Source of the DNA: Flavihumibacter sp. ZG627
GTDB lineage: Bacteria > Bacteroidota > Bacteroidia > Chitinophagales > Chitinophagaceae
Assembly: GCF_000814325.1 (NCBI RefSeq)
Contig: NZ_JPHF01000003.1
Location: 372,001-436,000 of the forward strand
DNA length: 64,000 nucleotides
Direction: 5' to 3'
Shown here piece after piece: positions 35,583 to 44,337 of the stretch; position 1 is the stretch's first letter; the number at the start of each line of letters is the position of its first letter. The position numbers and the translations under genes were made by a program. The notes beneath the pieces were generated by a model that was not told the origin of the DNA, ran no database searches, and worked only from the letters and a program-made list of their open reading frames with translations.

Positions 35583-35705
35583 CGTCGTTATTGAGTTAAG
35601 GATCCCGGCTTTGGATCGAGTTATTCTGCTACGCATTTTCTGCTATCTGGTAATTTTCCCGCCCGAATCGTTTCGCTCATTTTTTATTTATTTTTTTATT
35701 TTAGT

Positions 35706-36023
35706 ATGAACATTTACGTTTCAAATCTGAGCTTCAATGTTGAAGACGAAGATCTTAGAGAGTTTTTCGCTGAGTATGGCGAAGTAACCTCTGCCCGTGT
35801 AATCATGGACAAATTCACCAACAAGAGCCGTGGTTTCGGTTTTGTTGAAATGTCTGATGACGAAGCTGCCCAGAAAGCAATCGCTGAACTGGATGGTGGT
35901 ATGGTTGAAGGTCGCGCTATCCGCGTATCAGTTGCTAAGCCCCGCGAAGAGCGCAGCAACACTGGTAACGGTGGTGGTGGCGGTCAACGTCGTTCTTTCA
36001 GCAACAGCGGAAGCCGTTGGTAA
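35706..36023 (+). CDS. RNA-binding protein with one RRM domain and Gly-rich tail
   Basis: 105 residues. The RRM domain covers about 1-80 with RNP2 (IYVSNL) and RNP1 (RGFGFVEM); the aromatic residues that stack on RNA are present. The tail (about 85-105) is Gly/Arg/Ser-rich (GGGGGQRRSF). Such single-RRM proteins are abundant in Bacteroidota and cyanobacteria and are thought to act as RNA chaperones. A perfect promoter and long leader precede it, and a strong terminator follows, so it is monocistronic. The long untranslated leader could allow post-transcriptional control, as in cold-shock genes. Confidence 0.95.
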   Translation: MNIYVSNLSFNVEDEDLREFFAEYGEVTSARVIMDKFTNKSRGFGFVEMSDDEAAQKAIAELDGGMVEGRAIRVSVAKPREERSNTGNGGGGGQRRSFSNSGSRW

Positions 36024-36062
36024 GATCGAAGATGACCTGAGGGTCATCTCCCAAAAATTTAG

Positions 36063-36097
36063 CAGGCCATTCCTTTTTTGGAATGGCCTGTTTTTTT
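36063..36097 (+). terminator. Intrinsic terminator after the RRM gene
   Basis: An 11-bp perfect stem (CAGGCCATTCC / GGAATGGCCTG, 36063-36073 with 36080-36090), T6 loop and a seven-T tail. It reaches the stop codon of the convergent gene. Confidence 0.92.
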
Positions 36098-38510
36098 ATT
36101 CAATGATTTTCTCAATTCTTGTAAGCTTCCCCTGTGCATTCACACCTTCTACAACTATGCGCAACCTCTTGCTGATATCATTGTTGTAAACGTCATAAAA
36201 AATTCTTCGGTTATTCCTGTCTGTGAAAACATTTGGATTCCAGTACAGGGTAGGACGATTATCCTCATTGCTATGTTCCGGTTCTACCTTTGAGTAATCG
36301 GGCGAATAGAATTGTTTTTCCGGCAAGTAGCCCGGCACATTTGTAAAATCCAATCCTTTAACATTATCATTTGCCGCCGCGCCCTTTTTTGTATACACCG
36401 CAATGGCGCCACCACCACCGCCTGTGCCCCCAAAAAATGGTGGCCGGAACACTTTGATCATAGCAACATCACTCATCGAGGTATTTTGAAGCACATCCAT
36501 CTGCGATTGCATTTCATTAAGGAATAAAGATGGCGAACCTCCTCTCCAGCTTAGCTGGGTATTTTGCCCGGCCCCGGTGATCTGTAATCCAGCTACTTTT
36601 CCTTGCAGATATTGGAATACAGACATTGCCGAATTTGCTGTGGGATCATCTTCCATGATAAAAGTATAACCATCCTGGCCTTTGAAAAATCCACTTGCAT
36701 ATTCTTCATCCATCTTTTCCTTCTTCGATTTTGTTCTGGCCACAACCGTTACCCCTGCCAGGGTCTGCACTTTGCGGCGTTCTTCTTCCTGCATTATATT
36801 TTTGCGGGCCATGTCGCGGTTCAGGCGGTAGAAGCTGCTGTCCTGCCTTCCCCAACTGGGGGTCCAGGCTGCTGCTGCTTTGAACGAAGGTGCTACCTGC
36901 AAAAAATCACCTTTTATATTAATAAGTGCCTTTGAGCTTAAAATTTTGTTCTGGTCATTATTGAACTGGTAGTACATTTTCGCTGTATCATAAAAGATCA
37001 AACCAGGAATACTGAATTTACCTTCGGTGCTCACCGGAATCACCATCACCTGCTGGCTGCCATTTTTAAGGGTAAAAATTCCAGTGAGTTCCTTTTGGGT
37101 TAATTCGGATTTCGAGAGCCCCATTACCGCCCCATTAATAGTAAGGTAATCCTCTACCGGATGTTTAATGACAGGCCATTTATCTGCAAGAATATCTTCC
37201 CATTTAAATCTCCTCCAGCCATTTGTCATCATTACAAGATCAAGGTTTCGTGACACCGATTCTGATTCACTCGAAAAATAGTACCCCGGATTATGAACAT
37301 ATCCCCTGATATCACTGGCAAGCAGAAGGTGAGAGTAAATATCCTGGTCACTTTCATGTGGTGGATTGATAGTTGCATCGGTAACTGATATGCTCAGATT
37401 GCATTCAACAGTATCCGGAACATCGATCTGAATCACATTCCTTGCCCTTTTATCTGTTCCTTTTAATGGAATATTGAGGTCGGTGATGAAATAGTAATCC
37501 TGGTGATTCACAAAAGCGATCCTTTCTGCCAGTGGTTTTCCTTCCTCACTAAAAACAGTAACCTGTGTTATGCCCGTGGGAAGTATCTCGCCGGGGATTA
37601 CTGCTTTCACCTCTGCAGAGCGGGTAAGATTTACCTTGGCCTGGTAAAGCAATTGCTGTTGCGACTGCGCAACCAGTACCACGGAAGGCACTTCAGTGGC
37701 AGCCGCATTTCGCCTCACTGTGAATTGAAGTCCGCCATCAACATTGTTTATTTCAAGTACCAACCCGGTTTTCTGTATCGCAGGTAGTTTTACCTGCTGG
37801 AGTTTTCCAGTGGGGTCTTTGAAGGATGCCGTATAGGTTTCCCCTAAATCAGGAGTGATACTGAACTTGCCCATCCCATCATGCTGGGTAGTAAAGCTTG
37901 CATGCTTTTTTCCCTTTGAATCTGTAATATCTCCGGCAATGGTTACAGGGATACCATTTCCATCCGTTGCTTTGAACGCTACTCTTGATTGTACGCCCGC
38001 CACCAGATCGCCCCCTTCAGGGAAAAAGTTGAGCTTTGTAACAGCAACAGTTTTTTTTGCTACTGCAATGGAAGAATTCCTCACTGAGAGAACGGGAATT
38101 GTTTTTGTATAGAGGAAAGCAGAGTCGAAATTCAGCATCCATCGGGTATAAGCACGAACGTATACAATGGAGTCGGTGATACTTGCCGGAATTTCAAAGG
38201 AAGATGCTGCCCCGGCCTTAATGATTGGCGTAATATGCCTTTGTAATAGCTCTCCCTTTTCATTCAGTAATTCAGAATAGAGGTTGCGGCTAAAGGGGGA
38301 AGCATTATTTCCTACCTGTACATAGGCCTTGAACCAGATGGTTTCACCGGGATTGTAGGCTGATTTATCAAAATGCAGGTATAGCTTTTCCTGAGGGTAA
38401 TTTGCGTCGAGTTGGGCCAATGCCGAATCATATTTTTGCGCCTGGCCCAATATTGCTGAGAGAACCAACATTGTAATTAGAACAGTGGCCCGAATTTGTC
38501 GTCTTTTCAT
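36096..38510 (-). CDS. MG2-domain and TonB-plug-domain exported protein
   Basis: About 804 residues from the ATG at 38510 (MKRRQIRATVLI); ATGs at 38528 and 38537 are also in frame. A signal peptide ends near LGQA-Q. The N-terminal part has a macroglobulin-like MG2 fold: PQEKLYLHFDKSAYNPGETIWFKAYV, then RNLYSELLNEKGELLQ. The C-terminal region (about 620-750) resembles a TonB receptor plug (LAGVTVVARTKSKKEK, DPTANSAMSVFQYLQGKVAGLQI), but no barrel follows. This architecture is common in Bacteroidota and its role is unclear; a periplasmic or outer-membrane partner function is likely. Single gene. Confidence 0.85.
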   Translation of the reverse strand: MKRRQIRATVLITMLVLSAILGQAQKYDSALAQLDANYPQEKLYLHFDKSAYNPGETIWFKAYVQVGNNASPFSRNLYSELLNEKGELLQRHITPIIKAGAASSFEIPASITDSIVYVRAYTRWMLNFDSAFLYTKTIPVLSVRNSSIAVAKKTVAVTKLNFFPEGGDLVAGVQSRVAFKATDGNGIPVTIAGDITDSKGKKHASFTTQHDGMGKFSITPDLGETYTASFKDPTGKLQQVKLPAIQKTGLVLEINNVDGGLQFTVRRNAAATEVPSVVLVAQSQQQLLYQAKVNLTRSAEVKAVIPGEILPTGITQVTVFSEEGKPLAERIAFVNHQDYYFITDLNIPLKGTDKRARNVIQIDVPDTVECNLSISVTDATINPPHESDQDIYSHLLLASDIRGYVHNPGYYFSSESESVSRNLDLVMMTNGWRRFKWEDILADKWPVIKHPVEDYLTINGAVMGLSKSELTQKELTGIFTLKNGSQQVMVIPVSTEGKFSIPGLIFYDTAKMYYQFNNDQNKILSSKALINIKGDFLQVAPSFKAAAAWTPSWGRQDSSFYRLNRDMARKNIMQEEERRKVQTLAGVTVVARTKSKKEKMDEEYASGFFKGQDGYTFIMEDDPTANSAMSVFQYLQGKVAGLQITGAGQNTQLSWRGGSPSLFLNEMQSQMDVLQNTSMSDVAMIKVFRPPFFGGTGGGGGAIAVYTKKGAAANDNVKGLDFTNVPGYLPEKQFYSPDYSKVEPEHSNEDNRPTLYWNPNVFTDRNNRRIFYDVYNNDISKRLRIVVEGVNAQGKLTRIEKIIE

Positions 38511-38589
38511 ATCTGTACGCTTCAACATAGTCGGCAATATCCTAAATTTTTACGCAACCGGCGAGGCCCACCTTCAGCAGAAGTAATTT

Positions 38590-40743
38590 TTATCTAAACC
38601 TTTCGAAAAACTCCCAGGTCCTCAATAGTTGGTCCATTCGTTGCCGGTTATTTCCGCTTCGGGTGATCTCATGCGTAGCACCCGGATGCCGCACATATTC
38701 CACTGGTCGCCCCAAAACTTTAAGGCTTTTATAGATTTGTTCGCTTTGAATAACGCCGGTACGAAGGTCATTCTCTCCATGGAAAATGATATAAGGTGTA
38801 GTGATGTTCCCCACATAGTTGATGGGTGATTCGCGCTCAAGAACTTCCCTTGTCTTCGGCTCCCAGGGATACCCGTCAAAATAGTTGGGTACCAGCCGCC
38901 ATGCATTGCCTTCCCCAAAAAAAGTTTCCAGGTCATAAACCCCGCGCTGGCTGCAGGCTGCCCTGAACCTCTTGTCGTGGGCTATAATATATGCTACCAG
39001 GTATCCGGCATAGGATCCTCCAGTAATATATAAGTTACTGGTATCAGCCCACCCTTCACTAACTGTTTTGTCGAGCGCCGTAAGTACATCACTCATTGGA
39101 CCTTTGCCCCAATCGTTTTTATTGGCAACCAGGAAGTCAAGGCCATAACCACCTGATCCGCGGGGATTGCTGTATACAACACCATATCCCTTACTACTCC
39201 AGTACTGGAATTCATGCCACATGGAACTTTCGCCGGGTCCCCACATAGCAGCCGGCCCACCATGGATCTGTAGCAGGAGAGGATATTTTTTGCCTGCAAT
39301 ATAATTGGCCGGTTTCATGATCCAGTATTCAACTGTGAGTCCTTTGTCATTTACAAAACTTTGTTTAACCGGCTCTGAAATAGATTTCCTGTTAACCCAG
39401 TTGCTGTTGAAATTACTTATCCTCTTCTCATTTTTGCCATCCTGGTCAGCAACATAAATATCAAAGGGATTTTTTACCATGGTCTTCACATAAACCAACC
39501 GGTTACCTGCCACATCAAATGAGCCTATGCCTTCCTCATTACTTCCCAGGAATTGTTGAGTTCGGGTTTTTAGGTCGTATCTCAATATGCGCACGCCACC
39601 GTTGCCCGGAATATTAGCAAATAACAATTCATCTCCTTTCCAGGCGAGGCCACCGGCATTACGGTCAACAGAAATATTTATGAGGTCTTTTTCACTCCCA
39701 TCGGCAGGCAGGATGGCAAGCGTCGGGATAGTAACATAGCCAACACCACCATGTTGAAGAGCGATCCACTTACCTGTAGCGGAAACCCGGGCACCGGTAA
39801 AACGGTAATCATTTTTTGCAAGAAGAGGTGAGAACCCACTGCCATCTGAATTCACCCGGTAAATGGCTGTGGCTAAGGAACGGTCGGGATGGGCGCTTCC
39901 ACCAATTCCACCTTCCACAATTAGCTTCACATTTGTCAGGAATTGTGGATTATTAAATGAATTAAAACCTTTGGTGAGCTGTTGTTCACGGGCATTTTCA
40001 CTGGCGGAAATAATAAAAACATGCGACCGGTTCATTTCGCCGCTGGTAGATGATTCGCCCTGAAATTGCAAGCGGTTTATGACCTTGGCTTTCTTGTCCT
40101 GTTCATTCTTTTTGAGCCAGGCTCTTACCTCTTCGAAGGATCCATCAGGGTCAGCAGTTTTATTGCCCGCTACCAGAAAATCATTATTGCTAAATCCCGG
40201 CTTTTCGATTGACCATTCCGGTGATTGTTTACCCGGATTGAAAAGAGAATCAGTGGCCAGTTCCGTTAAGCTAGCCGATGAAACAAATGCGATCTGTTTA
40301 CTATCAGGGCTCCAAACAGGTGAGGATGCTCCATATCTGTTATGGGTAAGCTGAATAGCTTCTCCACCATCCATTTGTAAAAGGAATAGTTGAGATTTTC
40401 CATCCACCTGGCGGGTAAACACGATCCTTTTCCCATCCGGACTAACTGCCATTTGGGAAGATGATTCTTTTGACGCGGTAAGCTGACGGGGGGCAGCACT
40501 GCCATCTGTATTTACCATCCATACTTGTGTTCGATATTGATATTCCCATTTCTTATCAGCTTCCGATTCGATATTGGTTAGCGTGAAATAGGCTTGTTTA
40601 CCATCAGGTGACAACTGAATATTAGCGGGCTGGCTTATCCGAAGCATATCAGTGAGCAGAACAGCAGAACTGTCAGGCTTTCTGCTCTGTGCCGACGCAA
40701 AGCTTAAGCTGAAAAGAAATGATAGCAGGATGGTGAATTTCAT
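38590..40743 (-). CDS. S9 family peptidase (prolyl oligopeptidase family), exported
   Basis: 717 residues with a signal peptide (cleavage near SFASA-Q). The N-terminal beta-propeller (about 30-430) shows WD/TolB-like repeats (QLSPDGKQAYFTL, MAVSPDGKRIVFTR, SPVWSPDSKQIAFV). The C-terminal alpha/beta hydrolase domain has the nucleophile GGSYAG, the Asp in HGENDLRTG, and the His in HPGATHEI, a complete catalytic triad. It should release dipeptides or cut short peptides in the periplasm. Single gene, convergent with nothing; its start is 72 bases from the divergent AhpD-like gene. Confidence 0.94.
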   Translation of the reverse strand: MKFTILLSFLFSLSFASAQSRKPDSSAVLLTDMLRISQPANIQLSPDGKQAYFTLTNIESEADKKWEYQYRTQVWMVNTDGSAAPRQLTASKESSSQMAVSPDGKRIVFTRQVDGKSQLFLLQMDGGEAIQLTHNRYGASSPVWSPDSKQIAFVSSASLTELATDSLFNPGKQSPEWSIEKPGFSNNDFLVAGNKTADPDGSFEEVRAWLKKNEQDKKAKVINRLQFQGESSTSGEMNRSHVFIISASENAREQQLTKGFNSFNNPQFLTNVKLIVEGGIGGSAHPDRSLATAIYRVNSDGSGFSPLLAKNDYRFTGARVSATGKWIALQHGGVGYVTIPTLAILPADGSEKDLINISVDRNAGGLAWKGDELLFANIPGNGGVRILRYDLKTRTQQFLGSNEEGIGSFDVAGNRLVYVKTMVKNPFDIYVADQDGKNEKRISNFNSNWVNRKSISEPVKQSFVNDKGLTVEYWIMKPANYIAGKKYPLLLQIHGGPAAMWGPGESSMWHEFQYWSSKGYGVVYSNPRGSGGYGLDFLVANKNDWGKGPMSDVLTALDKTVSEGWADTSNLYITGGSYAGYLVAYIIAHDKRFRAACSQRGVYDLETFFGEGNAWRLVPNYFDGYPWEPKTREVLERESPINYVGNITTPYIIFHGENDLRTGVIQSEQIYKSLKVLGRPVEYVRHPGATHEITRSGNNRQRMDQLLRTWEFFERFR

Positions 40744-40815
40744 ATTCGCGCTTTTGTCTAATATACGAAACAGCAGCTTGCAGTTCCTTAGATTTGCAGG
40801 GTTAAAAATTGAAAC

Positions 40816-41160
40816 ATGAGTCAGCTGGTAAAAGAATTCAACGAATATCGCGAGAAGATGAACGAGGTGATCCTCAGCAAGAATAACCTTGTGATGAAAA
40901 GGCTTTGGAACCTTGATACAAACACTTATGATGAGGGCGCCCTTGATAAGAAAACAAAGGAGATGCTTGGACTGGTGGCTAGTATGGTGTTACGTTGTGA
41001 TGATTGTATAAAATATCATGTTGGCAAATGTCATGAGTTAGGTATCACCACAGAACAGCTTTATGAGATCTTCGCTGTTGCTAATATAGTAGGAGGAACT
41101 ATTGTTATTCCGCATACAAGGAGAGCAGCGGAATATTGGGAAGAGTTGCAAACAGCCTGA
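40816..41160 (+). CDS. Carboxymuconolactone decarboxylase (AhpD-like) family protein
   Basis: 114 residues, all alpha-helical. It carries the CxxC motif of the AhpD branch in VLRCDDCIKYHVGKCHELG, with the downstream His, which indicates a thiol-disulfide or peroxidase-reducing function rather than decarboxylation. A -7-type TAGATTTG box at 40789-40796 lies just upstream of the ATG. It converges on the LacI gene, one base apart. The electron donor and target cannot be inferred from neighbours. Confidence 0.9.
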   Translation: MSQLVKEFNEYREKMNEVILSKNNLVMKRLWNLDTNTYDEGALDKKTKEMLGLVASMVLRCDDCIKYHVGKCHELGITTEQLYEIFAVANIVGGTIVIPHTRRAAEYWEELQTA

Positions 41161-41161
41161 G

Positions 41162-42181
41162 TTATCGCTTATGCACCACCAACTCCCCCTGGATCTGAAT
41201 ATTTTCAGGGGGAAGGGGCTCATCACCGGTATTATTGAGTTGATTCAATAAAAGTTCAGCCGCTTTGGCGCCTTGTTTTTTAGGGTATTGCTCAATTGAA
41301 GCCATGGGTGGATTCTCGAGGTAGTTCGTAATTGGCAGGTTAGCATAACTTACGAAAAAGATATCCTTGTTATTCCGGATCTTCTTCTTTTTGCAATACT
41401 GGATGGCATCCAGTGCAACATAGTCATTGATAGCCAGAATGGCTGTGGGGGGCTGTTTGAGGCTTAACAGGGATTCCATGGCTTCAGCGGTTCCTTCCTT
41501 GGTAAGATCACAGTATGCCACCAGGCTCAGGTCTATCTTCAGCCTTTTTTTCTGCATCACCTCCATATAGGTGTCAGTGCGTTCTTTGGAGGATTTCATT
41601 TCAACAGGACCATTGATAATACCGATGCGGCGATGGCCTTTTTCCATCAGGTAGGTAATTGCCTGGTGTGTGCCTTGTGGCATATCAAAGGCAACTTTAT
41701 TATATTGGTTTGAAGCAGGTACCCTGTCGAAAAATACTACCGGGATCTGGTACTTTTCGAGAGCAGTGAAATGGTCGAGATTGCGGGTGTGTTTTGAAAG
41801 TGAAACGATGATACCATCAACCCGCTGGTTTTTCATGGCCGTGATTATTGTCTTCTCTCTTTCCACATCATCATGACTCTGACCAATAAGCACATTATAT
41901 TTTTGACTGTTGGCAACCTCCTCGATACCACTAATAGCACCGGCAAAGAAATCTTCAATCAGGAAGGGGAGTACAACACCAATGGTAAATGTTTTACGCT
42001 GTTTAAAGAAAATAGCCGTCTGATTAGGTTCATATCCTAGTTCTGCGGCCAGCTGCTGAACCCTTGTGCGTGTACGCAAACCTATGCTGGGGTGATCATG
42101 CAATGCCCTCGAAACTGTTGAAACAGAAATGTTCAGTTGCTCGGCAATTTCTTTAATAGTGGGTAATTTCTTATTTATCAT
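41162..42181 (-). CDS. LacI family transcriptional regulator
   Basis: 339 residues. The N-terminal helix-turn-helix (about 8-30; TIKEIAEQLNISVSTVSRALHDHPSIG) is followed by the hinge and a periplasmic-binding-protein-like effector domain (about 65-335; GVVLPFLIEDFFAGAISGIEE, DGIIVSLSKHTR, FDRVP, GIINGP). It is full length. Such regulators usually respond to a sugar and repress catabolic genes. The only divergent neighbour is korB, which is not a typical LacI target, so its regulon is probably elsewhere. An inverted repeat lies directly upstream of its start. Confidence 0.94.
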   Translation of the reverse strand: MINKKLPTIKEIAEQLNISVSTVSRALHDHPSIGLRTRTRVQQLAAELGYEPNQTAIFFKQRKTFTIGVVLPFLIEDFFAGAISGIEEVANSQKYNVLIGQSHDDVEREKTIITAMKNQRVDGIIVSLSKHTRNLDHFTALEKYQIPVVFFDRVPASNQYNKVAFDMPQGTHQAITYLMEKGHRRIGIINGPVEMKSSKERTDTYMEVMQKKRLKIDLSLVAYCDLTKEGTAEAMESLLSLKQPPTAILAINDYVALDAIQYCKKKKIRNNKDIFFVSYANLPITNYLENPPMASIEQYPKKQGAKAAELLLNQLNNTGDEPLPPENIQIQGELVVHKR

Positions 42182-42185
42182 GCTA

Positions 42186-42221
42186 TTAATGATCGATTAA
42201 ATGTAAAGATAATTGGCCAAT
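42186..42221. promoter_or_regulatory. Palindromes in the lacI-korB intergenic region
   Basis: TTAAT-N5-ATTAA at 42186-42200 lies five bases before the lacI ATG, and ATTGGCCAAT at 42212-42221 lies about 46 bases upstream of the expected korB transcription start. Either could be an operator; neither is the classical LacI consensus. Confidence 0.3.
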
Positions 42222-42250
42222 CAGCTGCGTCGTGAACCCGGGGTTCTCCC

Positions 42251-42258
42251 TACCTTTG
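42251..42258 (+). promoter_or_regulatory. -7 promoter box of korB
   Basis: TACCTTTG matches TAnnTTTG and lies 16 bases before the korB ATG, so the leader would be about ten bases. No TTG-type -33 box is found at the usual 19-21 bases upstream, which suggests activation by a bound protein. Confidence 0.45.
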
Positions 42259-42274
42259 TTTATTATTTGACTTT

Positions 42275-43312
42275 ATGAGTACTACTGAAGCAACACCCTC
42301 ACCGGCCCTGACAGCCAAAGATTTTGCCACTGACCAGGAAGTACGTTGGTGCCCTGGTTGTGGTGATTACTCCATTCTTGCGCAGGTTCAGAAGATCATG
42401 CCGGGTATTGGTGTTCCCAGGGAAAATATTGTGATCATTTCAGGGATCGGCTGCAGCAGCCGCTTTCCTTATTATATGAATACGTATGGAATGCATTCCA
42501 TCCATGGCCGCGCTACCGCGGTTGCCAGTGGATTAAAAGCTGCACGCCCTGAACTTAGCGTTTGGATTGTAACGGGTGATGGAGACGGATTGAGCATCGG
42601 TGGTAACCATACCATACACCTGCTTCGCAGGAATTTTGATGTAAACATTCTGCTTTTCAATAACCAGATTTATGGATTAACCAAGGGTCAATATTCCCCA
42701 ACCTCCGAACAACAAAAGGTTACCAAGAGTACTCCATTCGGGTCTATTGACCATCCTTTCAATCCGCTGGCACTGGCCATGGGAGCCGATGCCAGCTTTA
42801 TTGCAAGGAGCATGGACAGAGACCCTAAACACCTGCAGGATATGCTGGTAAGAAGTCATAAACACAGGGGGTCGTCTTTCCTGGAGATCTACCAGAACTG
42901 CAACATATTCAATGATGGCGCCTTTGAGATCTTTACCGAGAAATCAACCAAACCCGAACATGGTCTTTTCCTTGAACAGGGTAAACCGCTGCTTTTTGGC
43001 GCTAACAAAGAAAAGGGAATAAAGCTTGATGGATTGAAACCGGTAGTTGTAGAACTTACCCAGGGGGCAAGTGCCGATGATTGCTGGATACATGATGAAC
43101 GCGATTTCTTTAAAGCACAATTGCTGGTTCGTCTGTTTGATAATCCAAGAATTGAAGGACATATGCCAAGGCCATTCGGGGTATTTTTTGAAACGGAGCG
43201 AGCCTGTTATGAAGATGTAATGGCTATGCAGATCGACGATACCATTGCCCAGAGAGGCAAGGGCGACCTTGATAAACTGCTCCGGGGTAGGGAAGTTTGG
43301 ACAATCAGCTAA
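42275..43312 (+). CDS. korB: 2-oxoacid:ferredoxin oxidoreductase, beta subunit
   Basis: 345 residues, the usual length of the TPP-binding beta subunit. It has VRWCPGCGDYSILAQVQ, the conserved IGCSS, and the TPP/Mg motif GDGDGLSIGGNH with NNQIYGLTKGQYSPTS. It works with an alpha subunit to convert 2-oxoglutarate or another 2-oxoacid to acyl-CoA, CO2 and reduced ferredoxin. No alpha subunit gene lies on either side: upstream is a divergent LacI gene and downstream is non-coding sequence. The partner must be encoded elsewhere. A terminator follows 20 bases after the stop. Confidence 0.93.
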   Translation: MSTTEATPSPALTAKDFATDQEVRWCPGCGDYSILAQVQKIMPGIGVPRENIVIISGIGCSSRFPYYMNTYGMHSIHGRATAVASGLKAARPELSVWIVTGDGDGLSIGGNHTIHLLRRNFDVNILLFNNQIYGLTKGQYSPTSEQQKVTKSTPFGSIDHPFNPLALAMGADASFIARSMDRDPKHLQDMLVRSHKHRGSSFLEIYQNCNIFNDGAFEIFTEKSTKPEHGLFLEQGKPLLFGANKEKGIKLDGLKPVVVELTQGASADDCWIHDERDFFKAQLLVRLFDNPRIEGHMPRPFGVFFETERACYEDVMAMQIDDTIAQRGKGDLDKLLRGREVWTIS

Positions 43313-43332
43313 TTTGTAGATATAAATCGGTT

Positions 43333-43368
43333 GGGCAGATAGGTTAGTTACCTGTTTGCCCTTTTTTA
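43333..43368 (+). terminator. Intrinsic terminator after korB
   Basis: A stem of about twelve pairs with two wobbles (GGGCAGATAGGT with ACCTGTTTGCCC, 43333-43361) followed by six T. Confidence 0.85.
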
Positions 43369-43382
43369 TGCCTTATAAAGTC

Positions 43383-43413
43383 AAAAAAAATGCCAGCGAT
43401 TGAGATCGCCGGC
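43383..43413 (-). terminator. Minus-strand terminator without an associated gene
   Basis: The nine-pair stem 43392-43400 with 43405-43413 (loop TGAG on the plus strand) is followed on the minus strand by eight T. No minus-strand coding gene ends here. Confidence 0.65.
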
Positions 43414-43719
43414 CTGTGCTTACCTCTGAAACCACAAAAAGAAAGAGGTGATATATTGGTTTTCAATTAATCAATACAATTTATCACGCCATAGGCGGAC
43501 ATCAATGAAAAATTCAAAGGGAGAATTTGATCGGGATGGCTTTTACTGGATAGTGGTCAGGAGAGGAAAAGGTGATGGCGTAAATTTATAACCTGTTTAT
43601 TGATATTGCAAGTGTTATTAAAAATAAATTATCTTTTTTTTAGCATAGTTACAAAACCTGACCTAATCTATATAGAAAGCCCTGCTGCTCAACCTTCCTG
43701 TTTATGCTTAACTTAGGGC
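43414..43719. other. Non-coding stretch between korB and the Sua5 gene
   Basis: About 300 bases with no convincing gene. On the minus strand a second hairpin (ACCTCT / AGAGGT, 43422-43427 with 43444-43449) lies just before the terminator, and CGCC-TAT-GGCG pairs near 43490. A 28-codon plus-strand frame (43505-43591) has no family match and is probably chance. The last 100 bases are AT-rich and should hold the Sua5 promoter. Confidence 0.35.
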
Positions 43720-44334
43720 ATGCTTATTCACGTGCATCCTGATAATCCACAACCCAGGGCTATCAATACTATTATAGAGACGCTGAGGGCAGGTGGGGTG
43801 ATCATCTATCCCACTGATACCATTTATGGAATTGGCTGTGATATCTTTCAACCTAAGGCCATCGAAAGAATATGCCGCATCAAGCAAGTGGCGCCCCAGA
43901 AGGCCCAACTATCGTTCATTTGTTATGACTTAAGTGACATGAGCCAGTATACGAAAAGCATATCCACACCTCTTTACCGCATATTAAAAAGCTATTTGCC
44001 AGGTCCATACACTTTTATTTTACCAGCAAGTAAGGAAGTGCCCAGGCTTTTGAAGAGCAAGAAAGATACTATCGGCCTTCGGGTACCCGAAAACAATATC
44101 GCCCGAACTATCATAAAAGAATTGGGAAGGCCTATTCTTAGTGCCTCTTTGCCGGGTGAGATGATCGAGGAGTATACTGATCCTGAACTTATGCAGGAAA
44201 ACTTTGGCAACCTCGTTGACCTGGTAGTGGATGGTGGAATTGGCGGCTGGATACCTTCCACTATTATTGATTGCACCCAGGAGCCCCCTGTAGTGCTCAG
44301 GCAGGGTGCAGGTGTTTGGGAAGAAACAGAATAA
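43720..44334 (+). CDS. L-threonylcarbamoyladenylate synthase (Sua5/YciO/YrdC family)
   Basis: 204 residues, a single YrdC-like domain without the C-terminal Sua5 extension. It makes threonylcarbamoyl-AMP from Thr, bicarbonate and ATP for t6A37 in tRNAs. Characteristic segments are GGVIIYPTDTIYGIGCD, the KxR-type RIKQVAPQKAQLSFIC, LPGPYTFIL, and the closing STIIDCTQEPPVVLRQGAG. In YciO-like paralogues the function is less certain. The GNAT gene starts three bases after its stop, so they are co-transcribed. Confidence 0.92.
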   Translation: MLIHVHPDNPQPRAINTIIETLRAGGVIIYPTDTIYGIGCDIFQPKAIERICRIKQVAPQKAQLSFICYDLSDMSQYTKSISTPLYRILKSYLPGPYTFILPASKEVPRLLKSKKDTIGLRVPENNIARTIIKELGRPILSASLPGEMIEEYTDPELMQENFGNLVDLVVDGGIGGWIPSTIIDCTQEPPVVLRQGAGVWEETE

Positions 44335-44337
44335 TAC

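Noticed and set aside
42186-42200. Classical LacI operator with central CG
   Set aside because: The repeat TTAAT-N5-ATTAA lacks the central CG symmetry usual for the family, so it is listed only as a low-confidence site.
43505-43591. Small 28-codon protein gene
   Set aside because: No family match, no clear promoter or ribosome site, and the length is within chance expectation in an AT-rich gap.
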